Shown: positions 32,834 through 41,045 of the stretch, piece by piece
How the letters are laid out: every line of letters begins with the position of its first letter
Position numbering within the stretch: position 1 is the first letter of the stretch
Assembly: GCF_002305895.1 (NCBI RefSeq)
Contig: NZ_CP022203.1
Location: 4,752,501 to 4,816,500 of the forward strand
DNA length: 64,000 nt
Origin: Corallococcus macrosporus DSM 14697
Lineage (GTDB): Bacteria; Myxococcota; Myxococcia; Myxococcales; Myxococcaceae
Direction of reading: 5' to 3'
The notes under the pieces: model-generated
Told to the model about the DNA's origin: nothing
The model's database searches: none
Seen by the model: only the letters and a program-made list of their open reading frames with translations
Position numbers and translations under genes: made by a program

Positions 32834-32884
32834 AGGGGACTGTCACGGGCGCCTCACGGCCCGGGGCGGTCCCCGCTCGTTTTT
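32834..32884 (+). terminator. likely Rho-independent terminator of the ECF operon
   Basis: A GGGGAC ... GTCCCC pairing, with a nested GGGG-CGGT-CCCC hairpin at the 3' side, is followed after a few bases by TTTTT at 32880-32884. It is about 55-100 bp past the operon's last stop codon. No gene lies in 32781-33014 besides these structures. Confidence 0.5.
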
Positions 32885-33014
32885 CCGTGTGTGCCTTAGC
32901 CAGGCTCGGGCGCGCCATCACCGCGCCTGTCAGGCGGGTGTGTTGGGCATGGCGCGTCATGGCTTCAGAGGCTTTGACCGCCCGGTCCGCGTAAGCCATT
33001 TTGCGCCCCACCCT

Positions 33015-34361
33015 ATGCGACGCCTTCCCGACGTACCGCCGCGCGGCCGGGCCATCACCGTGGACCTCGAGGGCGAGAGCCTCCCCGCCATCGAAGGTGA
33101 GCCGGTGGCGTGCTCGCTGGTTGCCGCGGGCGAGCCGCTGCTCGCCCGCTCCATCAAGTACCACCGGCCGCGAGGCCCCTACTGCTTCGCCGGGGCCTGC
33201 TCGCATTGCCTGATGCGGGTGGACGGGGTGCCCAACGTCTACACCTGCCGCACGCCCGCGCGGGACGGCATGAAGCTGGAGCGGCAGAACGCCTACCCCT
33301 CCGCGAAGGTGGACCTCTTCGAGAGCATCGACTGGGCCTTCCCCAAGGGCATGGACCACCACGAGATGTTCGCCGGCGTGCCGGTGGCCGAGCAGGTGAT
33401 GGCCAAGGTGGCCCGGCAGCTCGCCGGGCTGGGCCTGCTGCCCAAGGCGCCCGCGCCCGCGCTGGCGCCCGCGCGCGCGGTGCGCACCCGCGTGGCCGTG
33501 GTGGGCGGCGGCGCCGCGGGCCTGGCGGCGGCGCGCGTGCTGACCGAGCGGGACGTGGGCTTCCTCCTGATTGAACGGGACGACGCGCTCGGCGGCCGGC
33601 TCGCGCATGGCGCGCCGGAGGCCGGTGGCCCCAGCCTGGATGACGTCCACCGCCTCTCCCCCAGCAGCGTGATGACGCGGGCCACGGCGCTGGGCCTGTA
33701 TGACGACGAGGGGGGGCGCTTCCTCGCGGTGGGCACCTGGGAGGCGGACGCGCCGCGCCTGGTGAAGGTGTACTCGGAGCGCTTCCTGCTCACGCCCGGC
33801 GGGCACCCGCCCACGCTGCCCTTCGAGAACAACGACCTGCCCGGCGTCTACGCGGGCCGCGCGGCCAGCCTGCTGCTGCGCCGCTACGACGTGGCCCCGG
33901 AGACGGCGGCCCTGGTGGGCTGGGGCGCGGAGCTGCACGCGCTGGCGAACCTTCTCCACGAGCGCGGCACGAAGGTGGTGGCGGTGGTGGACCTGAGGGA
34001 CACGCCGCCTCCGGGCGCCCACGCCACGGCGGTGCGCGGCGGCGAGCCCAAGGCGCATGGCCTGCGCGGCGTGAGCGCCTTCAGCTACACGCGCGAAGGC
34101 GGCGGCCGGGAGAAGGTGTCGTGTGACGCGGTGCTGGTGTCCGTCCCCGTCAGCCCCAGCTTCGAGCTGGCGCGGCAGGGCGGCGCGAAGGTGCCCTTCG
34201 ACGAGCAGCGCGGCCTCTTCGTGGTGGAGACGGACGCGGACGGCCGCACCCAGGCCCAGGACGTGTACGCCGCGGGGGACGTCACGGGCGGAGGCACGGC
34301 GAAGGACGCGGCGGCGGCCGGACGGCGCGCGGCCCAGGCGCTGGTGGGAGGGCTGTCATGA
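33015..34361 (+). CDS. 2Fe-2S/FAD oxidoreductase (HcnAB / sarcosine or opine oxidase alpha-like)
   Basis: A 448-aa two-domain protein. The N-terminal Fer2_4-type domain has four 2Fe-2S cysteines: C57, C62, C65 and C78 (CFAGACSHC and YTC). A pyridine-nucleotide-disulfide-type FAD domain begins at VAVVGGGAAGLAAARVL (residues 160-176) and ends with VYAAGDVTGGGTAKDAAAAG. This corresponds to HcnA plus the FAD part of HcnB, or to sarcosine/opine oxidase alpha subunits, which pass electrons during oxidation of an amino or imino acid. ATG 32949 is an alternative start; neither has a good ribosome-binding site. The stop overlaps the next gene (ATGA). Confidence 0.8.
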   Translation: MRRLPDVPPRGRAITVDLEGESLPAIEGEPVACSLVAAGEPLLARSIKYHRPRGPYCFAGACSHCLMRVDGVPNVYTCRTPARDGMKLERQNAYPSAKVDLFESIDWAFPKGMDHHEMFAGVPVAEQVMAKVARQLAGLGLLPKAPAPALAPARAVRTRVAVVGGGAAGLAAARVLTERDVGFLLIERDDALGGRLAHGAPEAGGPSLDDVHRLSPSSVMTRATALGLYDDEGGRFLAVGTWEADAPRLVKVYSERFLLTPGGHPPTLPFENNDLPGVYAGRAASLLLRRYDVAPETAALVGWGAELHALANLLHERGTKVVAVVDLRDTPPPGAHATAVRGGEPKAHGLRGVSAFSYTREGGGREKVSCDAVLVSVPVSPSFELARQGGAKVPFDEQRGLFVVETDADGRTQAQDVYAAGDVTGGGTAKDAAAAGRRAAQALVGGLS

Positions 34362-35875
34362 GCAAGGCGATGATCTGCTCCTGCGAGGACGTCACCGTCG
34401 ACGACATCCGTCACGCGGTGTCCCGGGGCTTTTGTGACGTGGAGTCGGTGAAGCGCTACACCGGCTTCGGCACCGGCATCTGCCAGGGCAAGAGCTGCAC
34501 GGCGGCGGTGGCCGCGCTGCTGGCGAAGGAGAAGGCGCTCAAGCCCGCGGCGGTGGTGCCCTTCACGCCGCGCCAGCCGCTCTACCCCACCGAGCTGCGG
34601 ATGATGGCCTCCGCGCCCGTGGACGAGTCCCAGCCCCCCGTGGGCGGCCTGCCCCAGGAGGTGGACCACTTCCCCGCCGCGCTGCGCCCGGAGGGCCCGG
34701 TGCCCGCCAGGGCGAAGGTGGTCATCATCGGCGGCGGCATCATGGGCCTGGCGCTGGCGTACAACCTGGCGCGCGCCGGTGAGACGGACGTGGTGGTGCT
34801 GGAGCGCGGCTACCTGTGCGCGGGCGCGTCCGGCCGCAACGGCGGCGGCGTGCGCATGCAGTGGGGCACCCCCTCCCTGGTGGAGCTGGCCAAGCGCTCC
34901 ATCGGCCTGATGAAGGGCTTCGCGCGCGAGCTGGGCATCAACGTGTGGCTGCGCCAGGGCGGCTACATCTTCATGGCCAAGACGAAGCCGGTGGCCCAGC
35001 GGCTGGAGCGCAACGTCTCGCTGCACAACCGCTTCGGCGTCCCCACCCGCCTCATCACCCCGGACGAGGCGCGCGGCATCGTCCCCGGCCTCACGCTGAA
35101 GGACTGCCTCGTCGCGTCCTACAACCCGGAGGACGGCGTCATCTTCCCCTGGCCCTTCCTCTGGGGCTACGCGCAGGGCTGCCAGAAGCGCGGCGTCCGC
35201 GTGGAGACGTACACCGACGTCACCGGCTTCGAGACCAGCGGCGGCCAGGTGCGCAAGGTGAAGACGACGCGCGGCGACATCGCCTGCGACACGGTGGTGC
35301 TGGCCGCCGGCGCCTGGAGCCCCCAGGTGGCGAAGCTGGTGGACGTGAAGCTGCCCAACGAGCCGCACCGGCACGAAATCCTCAGCACCGAGCCGCTGAA
35401 GCCCTTCCTGACGCCGCTGGTGTCGGTGCTCGACAGCGGGCTGTACTTCAGCCAGTCCATGCGCGGCGAAATCGTGGGCGGCATGGGCGACGCCAAGGAG
35501 CCCGCGGGCCTCAACATGGGCAGCACCCTGCGCTTCGTGTCGCGCTTCGCGCAGGCGGTGATGGAGCAGCTCCCCCAGGTGGGCCACGTGAAGGTGCTGC
35601 GCCAGTGGGCCGGCTGCTACGACGTGACGCCGGACAACAACCCGATTCTGGGCCGCACCCCGGGCCTGGACAACCTGCTCCAGATGTCCGGCTTCGTGGG
35701 CCACGGCTTCATGATGGCCCCCGCCGTCGCGGAGCGGATGGCGAAGTGGATGGCCACCGGCGAGTCCGACGAGCTCTTCACCCGCTTCAACCTCCGGCGC
35801 TACTCCGACGCGGCCGGCCATTCGCGCGAGTTCGGCTCCGGCACGCTGGAGCGCGAGGACATGGTCATCGGCTGA
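34358..35875 (+). CDS. BFD-like 2Fe-2S domain fused to DAO-type FAD oxidase (HcnC / sarcosine oxidase beta-like)
   Basis: A 505-aa protein. The N-terminal 60 residues are a bacterioferritin-associated ferredoxin-like 2Fe-2S domain with C7, C9, C42 and C47 (CSCEDVT, GICQGKSC). From about residue 120 a D-amino-acid-oxidase (DAO) fold starts with VVIIGGGIMGLALAYNLARA and continues with ASGRNGGGVR and the late GFVGHGFMMAP motif. The fold oxidises C-N bonds of glycine, sarcosine, hydroxyproline or opines. Together with the upstream subunit it should form a membrane or soluble oxidase complex; the substrate cannot be set from sequence. A strong terminator follows. Confidence 0.82.
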   Translation: MSKAMICSCEDVTVDDIRHAVSRGFCDVESVKRYTGFGTGICQGKSCTAAVAALLAKEKALKPAAVVPFTPRQPLYPTELRMMASAPVDESQPPVGGLPQEVDHFPAALRPEGPVPARAKVVIIGGGIMGLALAYNLARAGETDVVVLERGYLCAGASGRNGGGVRMQWGTPSLVELAKRSIGLMKGFARELGINVWLRQGGYIFMAKTKPVAQRLERNVSLHNRFGVPTRLITPDEARGIVPGLTLKDCLVASYNPEDGVIFPWPFLWGYAQGCQKRGVRVETYTDVTGFETSGGQVRKVKTTRGDIACDTVVLAAGAWSPQVAKLVDVKLPNEPHRHEILSTEPLKPFLTPLVSVLDSGLYFSQSMRGEIVGGMGDAKEPAGLNMGSTLRFVSRFAQAVMEQLPQVGHVKVLRQWAGCYDVTPDNNPILGRTPGLDNLLQMSGFVGHGFMMAPAVAERMAKWMATGESDELFTRFNLRRYSDAAGHSREFGSGTLEREDMVIG

Positions 35876-35897
35876 GGCCTCCCGCCTCGCGGCGCCC

Positions 35898-35950
35898 GGG
35901 CCGCGCCTGGCCCCCGCTTCCCCGGGGCCGGACGCGGCCCCTGTATTTTT
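35898..35950 (+). terminator. strong Rho-independent terminator after the oxidase operon
   Basis: A long interrupted stem (GGGCCGCG at 35898-35905 with CGCGGCCC at 35933-35940, and nested GGCCCC/GGGGCC) is followed by TGTATTTTT at 35942-35950. It begins 23 bp past the stop codon. Confidence 0.85.
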
Positions 35951-35991
35951 CCGGAGCCTGTCCTGCCCCAGGACAACGGCGGGGGCGCGGA

Positions 35992-36021
35992 TTGACCCGG
36001 GACACGCCAGCTCAGGATAAA
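35992..36021 (+). promoter_or_regulatory. housekeeping-type promoter for the serine protease lipoprotein
   Basis: TTGACC at 35992-35997 and GATAAA at 36016-36021 are separated by 18 bp. This implies a leader of about 195 nt before the protease ATG at 36225. The 349-bp stretch 35876-36224 otherwise holds only the preceding terminator and a palindrome at 36082. Confidence 0.45.
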
Positions 36022-36081
36022 CTCGCAACTCGCGAAAACAATTGGCGCCCGCCACACGCCTTGTGAAGTGCCTTTACATCA

Positions 36082-36094
36082 GCAACTGAGTTGC
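36082..36094. promoter_or_regulatory. perfect palindrome in the protease leader
   Basis: GCAACTGAGTTGC is a perfect 6-1-6 inverted repeat about 60 bp past the predicted -10 element and 130 bp before the ATG. It could be an operator or a small RNA hairpin; no family can be named. Confidence 0.3.
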
Positions 36095-36224
36095 CTGGAC
36101 AGGGACGCACCAGTCGCGCGTGCCGGCGTGGAGCGCGCTCAGAGTGGAGCCCCGCGGAACGCGCGCATGGCACGGCGCGTGCCTCGGGGCCTCGCCGCGC
36201 AATCTCGCGCGAGGAGGTGTTCCG

Positions 36225-37019
36225 ATGTTCCCGAAGAGCGTTCGTGCGCTGTTCCTGGTGGGAGCCCTGTCTGCCTGCGGTACCGAAGCGCCCCCCGACG
36301 TTCCGGACGCGGACGGCCAGGAGCCGCTCCAGTCGCAGGAGGCCGACGTCATCGTGGGCTCGGTGAACTGGGTGAGCGCCACGACGCTCTCCGGCACGCA
36401 GCGCACGCGCTCGCGCGCGGTGGGCTACCTGTCCATCCCCGCGGTGGGCTCACGCTGCACGGCGTGGCTGGTGGCGCGCGACGTCATCATCACCAACAAC
36501 CACTGCATCGGCAGCAGCTCCGAGGCCTCCGGCGCGCGCGTGTCCTTCAACTACGAGGACGGCGTCAGCGCCTCCGCCCGCGTCTGGTACAACTGCGGCA
36601 CCCTCATCCGCACCTGGGCGAGCGACGACATGACGGCGCTGCGCTGCACCGCCACCAGCGGGCGGCTCCCCGGTGACGTGTACGGCGTGCTGACGGTGGC
36701 CAGCACCAACGCCGCCACGGGCGCCAGCGTCTACGTGGTGCACCAGAACTGCGACTACTACACGTCGAGCGGCTGCACGCCGACGAAGAAGTCCTCGCCG
36801 GGCGTGGTGCGCAACGCCAACTACAGCAGCACGGACCTGTCCTATGACGCGGACACGCTGGGCGGCTCGTCGGGCTCGCCCGTGCTGTCCTCGTCCTCGA
36901 ACCAGGTGGTGGGGCTGCACCACATCGGCCTGGGCGGCAACTCGCAGGGGCGCGGCACGGCCAACACCGGCGTGAAGGCCACCCGCGTGAAGGCCCGCCT
37001 GGCGGAGATTGGCCTCTGA
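36225..37019 (+). CDS. trypsin-like serine protease, secreted lipoprotein
   Basis: A 264-aa S1-family peptidase with a lipobox (LSAC, Cys18), so exported and lipid-anchored. The catalytic triad is visible: His93 (TNNHCIG), Asp134 or Asp135 (SDDMTALRC) and Ser216 in GSSGSP. Cysteines 78 and 94 flank the His as the usual disulfide. The short region between Cys18 and about residue 43 could be a propeptide (DADGQEPLQSQEADVIVGS). A GAGGAGG ribosome-binding site 7 nt upstream fixes the start at 36225. It probably degrades extracellular protein, fitting a predatory bacterium. Confidence 0.9.
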   Translation: MFPKSVRALFLVGALSACGTEAPPDVPDADGQEPLQSQEADVIVGSVNWVSATTLSGTQRTRSRAVGYLSIPAVGSRCTAWLVARDVIITNNHCIGSSSEASGARVSFNYEDGVSASARVWYNCGTLIRTWASDDMTALRCTATSGRLPGDVYGVLTVASTNAATGASVYVVHQNCDYYTSSGCTPTKKSSPGVVRNANYSSTDLSYDADTLGGSSGSPVLSSSSNQVVGLHHIGLGGNSQGRGTANTGVKATRVKARLAEIGL

Positions 37020-37036
37020 GGCCCGTCACCCCCGCC

Positions 37037-37894
37037 TCACCCGGGTGACGGTTCACCCGACACGGGCAGCGCCGCCGGGGCCTGTCGTGGGAGCAGGAGC
37101 TGCTCCCGTTGCAGGCCCCGCAGCGCCATCCGCCCCAGGCTCCGCTTGAGCCCGCGTGGCAGCAGCGGCAGCAGGCGCATCACCCAGCGGTGGCCCAGGC
37201 CGGGGTACACCAGGGGCTCACCGCGCTCGAAGCCGGCGAGCGCCTCGCGGGCGCACCGCTCCAGGGACAGGTGGAAGAAGGGCGTCTGGCCGTCCGCGCC
37301 CTCCAGGCCCGCCTCCCACAGCGGCCCGGGGGCCACGCGCGTCACGGTGACGCCCTGCCCCTCCACCTCCAGGCGCAGCGCCTCCGTGAAGCCATCCAGG
37401 AAGCGCTGCGAGGCCGCGAAGGCCGCCGAGCCCGGCAGGATGAGCTGCGCCGCGCCGGAGCCGATGTTGAGGATGCCGCCCCGGCCCCGCTCCAGCATGG
37501 GCTTGAGCAGCCGGTGCGTCAGCAGCGCGGGCACCCAGACGTTGGCGCGCAGCATGGCCTCCACGCGCTCCCAGCCCTCCTGGGCGTAGAGCCCCTGGTC
37601 GCCCTCCGCGGCGTTGTTCACCAGGACGTCCACGCGGACGAACTGCGCCTCCAGCGAGGCGAGCAGCGCGTCCACCTGCCGTGGATCACACACGTCGTAG
37701 GATTCGACGAGCACGCCCAGCGTCGGGTAGTTCAGCAGCAACTCTTCGCGCAGCGGCTCCAGGGCCTGGGCCTGACGGTCCACGAGCACCAACGTCCGGA
37801 CGCGACGGGCCAGCAGCCGGGCAAGCTCCCGGCCAATCCCCCTGGCCGCTCCGATGATGAGCACGGTTCCCTGGTCGATAGGGAGAGGACGCAT
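37037..37894 (-). CDS. short-chain dehydrogenase/reductase-like protein lacking the catalytic Tyr and Lys
   Basis: A 285-aa SDR-fold protein. The cofactor motif GAARGIG (residues 15-21) and structural NNA (93-95) are present, and Ser146 fits the first catalytic position. The YxxxK site reads F159-A-A-S-Q163, so both proton-relay residues are replaced. It may bind NAD(P) without reducing substrate or use other chemistry. The Pro/Leu-rich C-terminus (VMRLLPLLPRGLKRS) resembles those of membrane-associated lipid SDRs. It converges on the protease gene with a 17-bp gap. Confidence 0.8.
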   Translation of the reverse strand: MRPLPIDQGTVLIIGAARGIGRELARLLARRVRTLVLVDRQAQALEPLREELLLNYPTLGVLVESYDVCDPRQVDALLASLEAQFVRVDVLVNNAAEGDQGLYAQEGWERVEAMLRANVWVPALLTHRLLKPMLERGRGGILNIGSGAAQLILPGSAAFAASQRFLDGFTEALRLEVEGQGVTVTRVAPGPLWEAGLEGADGQTPFFHLSLERCAREALAGFERGEPLVYPGLGHRWVMRLLPLLPRGLKRSLGRMALRGLQREQLLLPRQAPAALPVSGEPSPG

Positions 37895-38049
37895 GACGAA
37901 ATCCTCCGTGGGTTGAGGTGCCCATCCTGCGCACGGCCTGCGCGCGCCGCCGCGCCCTGCGCAAGGTTTGCACGCCTGGACAGCAGGCGGCCCTGACGGC
38001 GCTGGGACGCCACTTCCATCTGGGGCGCGGCATGCCCAGAAAAAAGGGC

Positions 38050-38517
38050 ATGGCCACTGTTTCCAGAATCCTCGTTCCCGTGGACCTGTCGGATGGCTCC
38101 CGGGAGGTCATCGACTACGCGGTGAAGCTCGCCCGGCCCTTCAAGGCCTCCGTCGAGGTGGTCCACGCCTGGGAGCCGCCCCAATACGTGGCGCCGGACC
38201 TGCTGGTGGCGGCGCCGGGGTGGAACTCCCAGTCCCTGGAGCACGTCGCCGTGGAGACCGCCACCAAGGAGCTGACGGCGCAGGTGAACCAGGGCGAGCC
38301 GCCCGGCGTCCCGGTGAGCCAGAAAATCGTCGTGGGGGAGGCGGCGTCCACCATCCTCGACCTCGCCGAGCAGGAGAAGTGCGACCTCATCGTCATGGGC
38401 ACCCACGGCAGGCGCGGCCTGCCCCGCCTGCTGCTGGGCAGCGTGGCCCAGAAGGTCGTCGCCCGCGCGTCCTGCCCGGTGCTCACCCTCCACGTGTCCG
38501 AGCAGAAGCCGCACTGA
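38050..38517 (+). CDS. universal stress protein
   Basis: A 155-aa single USP domain. It opens RILVPVDLSDGSREVIDYAV and closes with the ATP-binding-type motif IVMGTHGRRGLPRLLLGSVAQKVV (G-2x-G-9x-G-S pattern), so it probably binds ATP. USP proteins act in stress survival by unclear means. ATG 38050 gives the usual family N-terminus; 38032 (GCATGCCCAG context) is a possible alternative. It overlaps the convergent membrane protein gene by 35 bp at its 3' end. Confidence 0.87.
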   Translation: MATVSRILVPVDLSDGSREVIDYAVKLARPFKASVEVVHAWEPPQYVAPDLLVAAPGWNSQSLEHVAVETATKELTAQVNQGEPPGVPVSQKIVVGEAASTILDLAEQEKCDLIVMGTHGRRGLPRLLLGSVAQKVVARASCPVLTLHVSEQKPH

Positions 38518-39670
38518 CGCGCCTCACGTCCCCGGGTGGAGAAGCCGCCCGCGCCCCTGCCTTCCGGCGCGCGGCGAGCACCGTGGGCACGGCCAGCACC
38601 GCCATGGCGGCGACGACCAGCGCGGCGCCCGTCAGCTCCAGGGCCCCCGCGCCCGGCGCGCCCAGCGTGACGGCCAGCACCCCGGTGGCCAGCACCCCGG
38701 CGAGCACGCTGGAGGCGCGGTTCACCGGCACGCAGTAGGCATTCTCCCGCCCGTCCAGGAGGATGAGGCCGCCGAAGATGCCGGTGGCCTGGGACAGCAG
38801 GCCCACGGCGATTTCGGAGAGCAGGTGGCCCCGTGACAGGGCCTCGGTGAAGCCCGCGCGGAGGTCGCCGAGCACGCCCTCTCCGCCCAGGAGGGCCAGC
38901 ACCGCCAGGGTGCCCACCAGCAGCGGCGTGGCCACCATCTGCTCCTCCACGAAGTAGCGGATGGAGACCTCGCGCTCGCCCGACTTGGCCAGGTGGCTCA
39001 TGGCGCGCAGCCGGAAGAAATAGGCCGCCAGGTACACGCCCACGTCCGCCGCGGCCAGCAGCGTCAGCGTGGGACTCACCGACGAGCCGGCGGCCACCGC
39101 CACCGCCGCGAAGCTCAGCCCCAGCGCCGCCCATGAAGGCCAGCGCACGCGCCGGCCACTGAGGACATCCACCAGCGGCGCCAGGACGAGCACCCCCCCG
39201 CGCATCAGCAGCATCATGAAGACGATGGACGCCCCCGGCAGCGTGTACGCCAGCGTCGTGGTGCCGATGATGGCCGCCGAGCACACTCCGGACAGCAGCG
39301 TCCACCGCCCCGGTACAGGCACCTGGAAGCCCAGCACCTGACGGTGCCCCGCGTAGCGCCACCAGCGCATCACCGTGAGGAAGGAGAACATCCCCACCAG
39401 CGAGGCGGCGGTGCTCACCGGCAGCAGCGTGAAGCCGGAGATGCCCTCCCCCATGCCAGGCAGGTCCCCCCCGGACAGCGCCTTCGTGAGCGCGCTGTAG
39501 GGGGCATAGGCCGCGAAGTAGCCCAGGGCATACCCCCAGATGCTCAGGTCGCGGACGTCATCGTCTTGAAGGGATGGGGAGGGCAGGACGTGTTCCGGGG
39601 CGCGGGTTGGAACACTCGCTGTGCAAGCCGCACGCCGGACGCATGCGCCGGGCGGTGCAATCACTTCCAC
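38483..39670 (-). CDS. multi-helix membrane protein, drug/metabolite-transporter-like
   Basis: A 395-aa protein with about ten hydrophobic helices in the pattern of DMT/EamA-type carriers. Helix pairs resemble a repeated five-helix unit (for example WGYALGYFAAYAPYSALTKAL and later AIIGTTTLAYTLPGASIVFM). No substrate-specific motif is seen. The first 40 residues are hydrophilic and may not be translated if a later start is used, but no good internal ATG or GTG exists. The C-terminus is positively charged. It is divergent from the small beta-helix gene across 45 bp. Confidence 0.75.
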   Translation of the reverse strand: MEVIAPPGACVRRAACTASVPTRAPEHVLPSPSLQDDDVRDLSIWGYALGYFAAYAPYSALTKALSGGDLPGMGEGISGFTLLPVSTAASLVGMFSFLTVMRWWRYAGHRQVLGFQVPVPGRWTLLSGVCSAAIIGTTTLAYTLPGASIVFMMLLMRGGVLVLAPLVDVLSGRRVRWPSWAALGLSFAAVAVAAGSSVSPTLTLLAAADVGVYLAAYFFRLRAMSHLAKSGEREVSIRYFVEEQMVATPLLVGTLAVLALLGGEGVLGDLRAGFTEALSRGHLLSEIAVGLLSQATGIFGGLILLDGRENAYCVPVNRASSVLAGVLATGVLAVTLGAPGAGALELTGAALVVAAMAVLAVPTVLAARRKAGARAASPPGDVRRVSAASARTRGG

Positions 39671-39715
39671 GCGGGGCCGTATGCAGGGGTGTCCCGGCTT
39701 TCACTGGAGCCCTTC

Positions 39716-40231
39716 ATGCGCGCGTCCCCCCTTGCCGTCCTGGTCCTCGCCCTCTCCACCCCCGCCCTCGCCGAAGACGACGCGAAGCCCCAGAAATGGA
39801 AGGTGGTCTGCGCCACCCAGTCGAAGGATGGCAGCCGCGCCGTCCAGGGCACGGACCTCGTCATTGAAGCCGGTGAGCAGGTGAAGGACGGCGTCGCCGT
39901 GGAGGGCGACGTCATCGTCCGCAAGGGCGCGCGGGTGGAGGACGTCGTCGCCATCCGCGGCCGCGTCATCGTCGAGCCCGGTGGCCGGGTGACGGGCAGC
40001 GCGGTGTCCCTGGGCGGAGAGGTCCGCGTCCACAAGGGCGCCGCCGTGGACGGAGACGCCATTGCCCTGGGGGGACGGCTGAAGGTGGATCAGGACGAGG
40101 CGGTGAAGGGAGACAAGGTCAGCCTCTCCTTCGAGATTGGCGGCCGGGACATCGTGCGCGGCTTCATCGAGGGCGTGCTCGACGAGGAGACCGGCTGCCA
40201 CATCGTCGACGAAGACACCCAGGACGTCTGA
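39716..40231 (+). CDS. small secreted bactofilin-like beta-helix protein
   Basis: A 171-aa protein with a signal peptide ending STPALA. The mature part is a polymer-forming-type beta helix: short repeats VEGDVIVRKGARVEDVVAI, RGRVIVEPGGRV, LGGEVRVHKGAAVDGDAIAL, LGGRLKVDQDEAV. No membrane helix follows, unlike the longer protein at 31347. It may form fibres in the envelope. GGAG lies 6 nt before the ATG; upstream in-frame sequence lacks coding character. Confidence 0.8.
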   Translation: MRASPLAVLVLALSTPALAEDDAKPQKWKVVCATQSKDGSRAVQGTDLVIEAGEQVKDGVAVEGDVIVRKGARVEDVVAIRGRVIVEPGGRVTGSAVSLGGEVRVHKGAAVDGDAIALGGRLKVDQDEAVKGDKVSLSFEIGGRDIVRGFIEGVLDEETGCHIVDEDTQDV

Positions 40232-40250
40232 GGCCGCCGGGGGGGCCGCG

Positions 40251-41042
40251 TCACGCCGCGTTGGCGGAGCCCGGCGCCTCCGGGGCGTCCACGCGCGTGA
40301 GCGGCATCAGCGAGGCGCGCAGCGTCAGGATCTGCTCGCGGGCCAGCGTCTTCAGCGTCTCCACGTCCGCCAGCGTCATCCCCTTGGTGGAGATGGGCGT
40401 GCCCACCGTCACCAGGCCGCGCGAGGTGGCGAAGCGCCAGGAGTGCTTCGGCAGCGCCCGCCGCGTCCCGCTCACCGCCAGGGGCAGCACGTCCGCCTGC
40501 GCCTCGATGGCCAGGCGGAACGCGCCGTCCTTGAAGGGCAGCAGCTCATCCGTCTTCGAGCGCGTGCCCTCCGGGAAGATCATCACCGGCATGCCCTTGG
40601 CCAGCCACTGGCGGCACTTCGCCATGGCGCCCGTGGCCGAGTCCCTGTCGCCGCGGTGCACGGGGATGTCACCCGCCATCCACATGCTCCAGCCCACCAC
40701 GGGAATCTTGAAGAGGCTGGCCTTGCCTAGCCACTTCATCTCCCACGGCAGGTGCGAGATGAGGAACGGGTCCGCGTTGGACTCGTGGTTGCTCACCACC
40801 ACCGTGTTCGGCGCGAGCCTGTCCGGCACCGCGCCGTGCACGCCGAAGCGCCAGAACGGCGTCAACTTCGCCGCGGTGACGCCGATGAGCCGGAAGCAGC
40901 GCCCCGTCACGTGGCGCTTGCGGTCGAAGGCCCAGGTCAGGATGGCCAGCGAGAGCTGCACGAAGAAGCCGACCAGCGCCACCAGGCCAATCTCGATCCA
41001 CGTCCAGATGGAGAGCAGTGCGTTCATGAGAGCCTCGAACAA
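40251..41042 (-). CDS. plsC: 1-acyl-sn-glycerol-3-phosphate acyltransferase
   Basis: A 263-aa PlsC-family enzyme making phosphatidic acid from lysophosphatidic acid and an acyl donor. One membrane helix near the N-terminus (IGLVALVGFFVQLSLAIL) anchors it. The acyltransferase motifs are NHESNAD (H-x4-D), the FKIPVVGWSMWMAG block, PVHRG, and FPEGTRSKTDELLPFK. It follows the exonuclease gene by 3 bp on the same strand, suggesting co-transcription. Confidence 0.92.
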   Translation of the reverse strand: MFEALMNALLSIWTWIEIGLVALVGFFVQLSLAILTWAFDRKRHVTGRCFRLIGVTAAKLTPFWRFGVHGAVPDRLAPNTVVVSNHESNADPFLISHLPWEMKWLGKASLFKIPVVGWSMWMAGDIPVHRGDRDSATGAMAKCRQWLAKGMPVMIFPEGTRSKTDELLPFKDGAFRLAIEAQADVLPLAVSGTRRALPKHSWRFATSRGLVTVGTPISTKGMTLADVETLKTLAREQILTLRASLMPLTRVDAPEAPGSANAA

Positions 41043-41045
41043 GCG

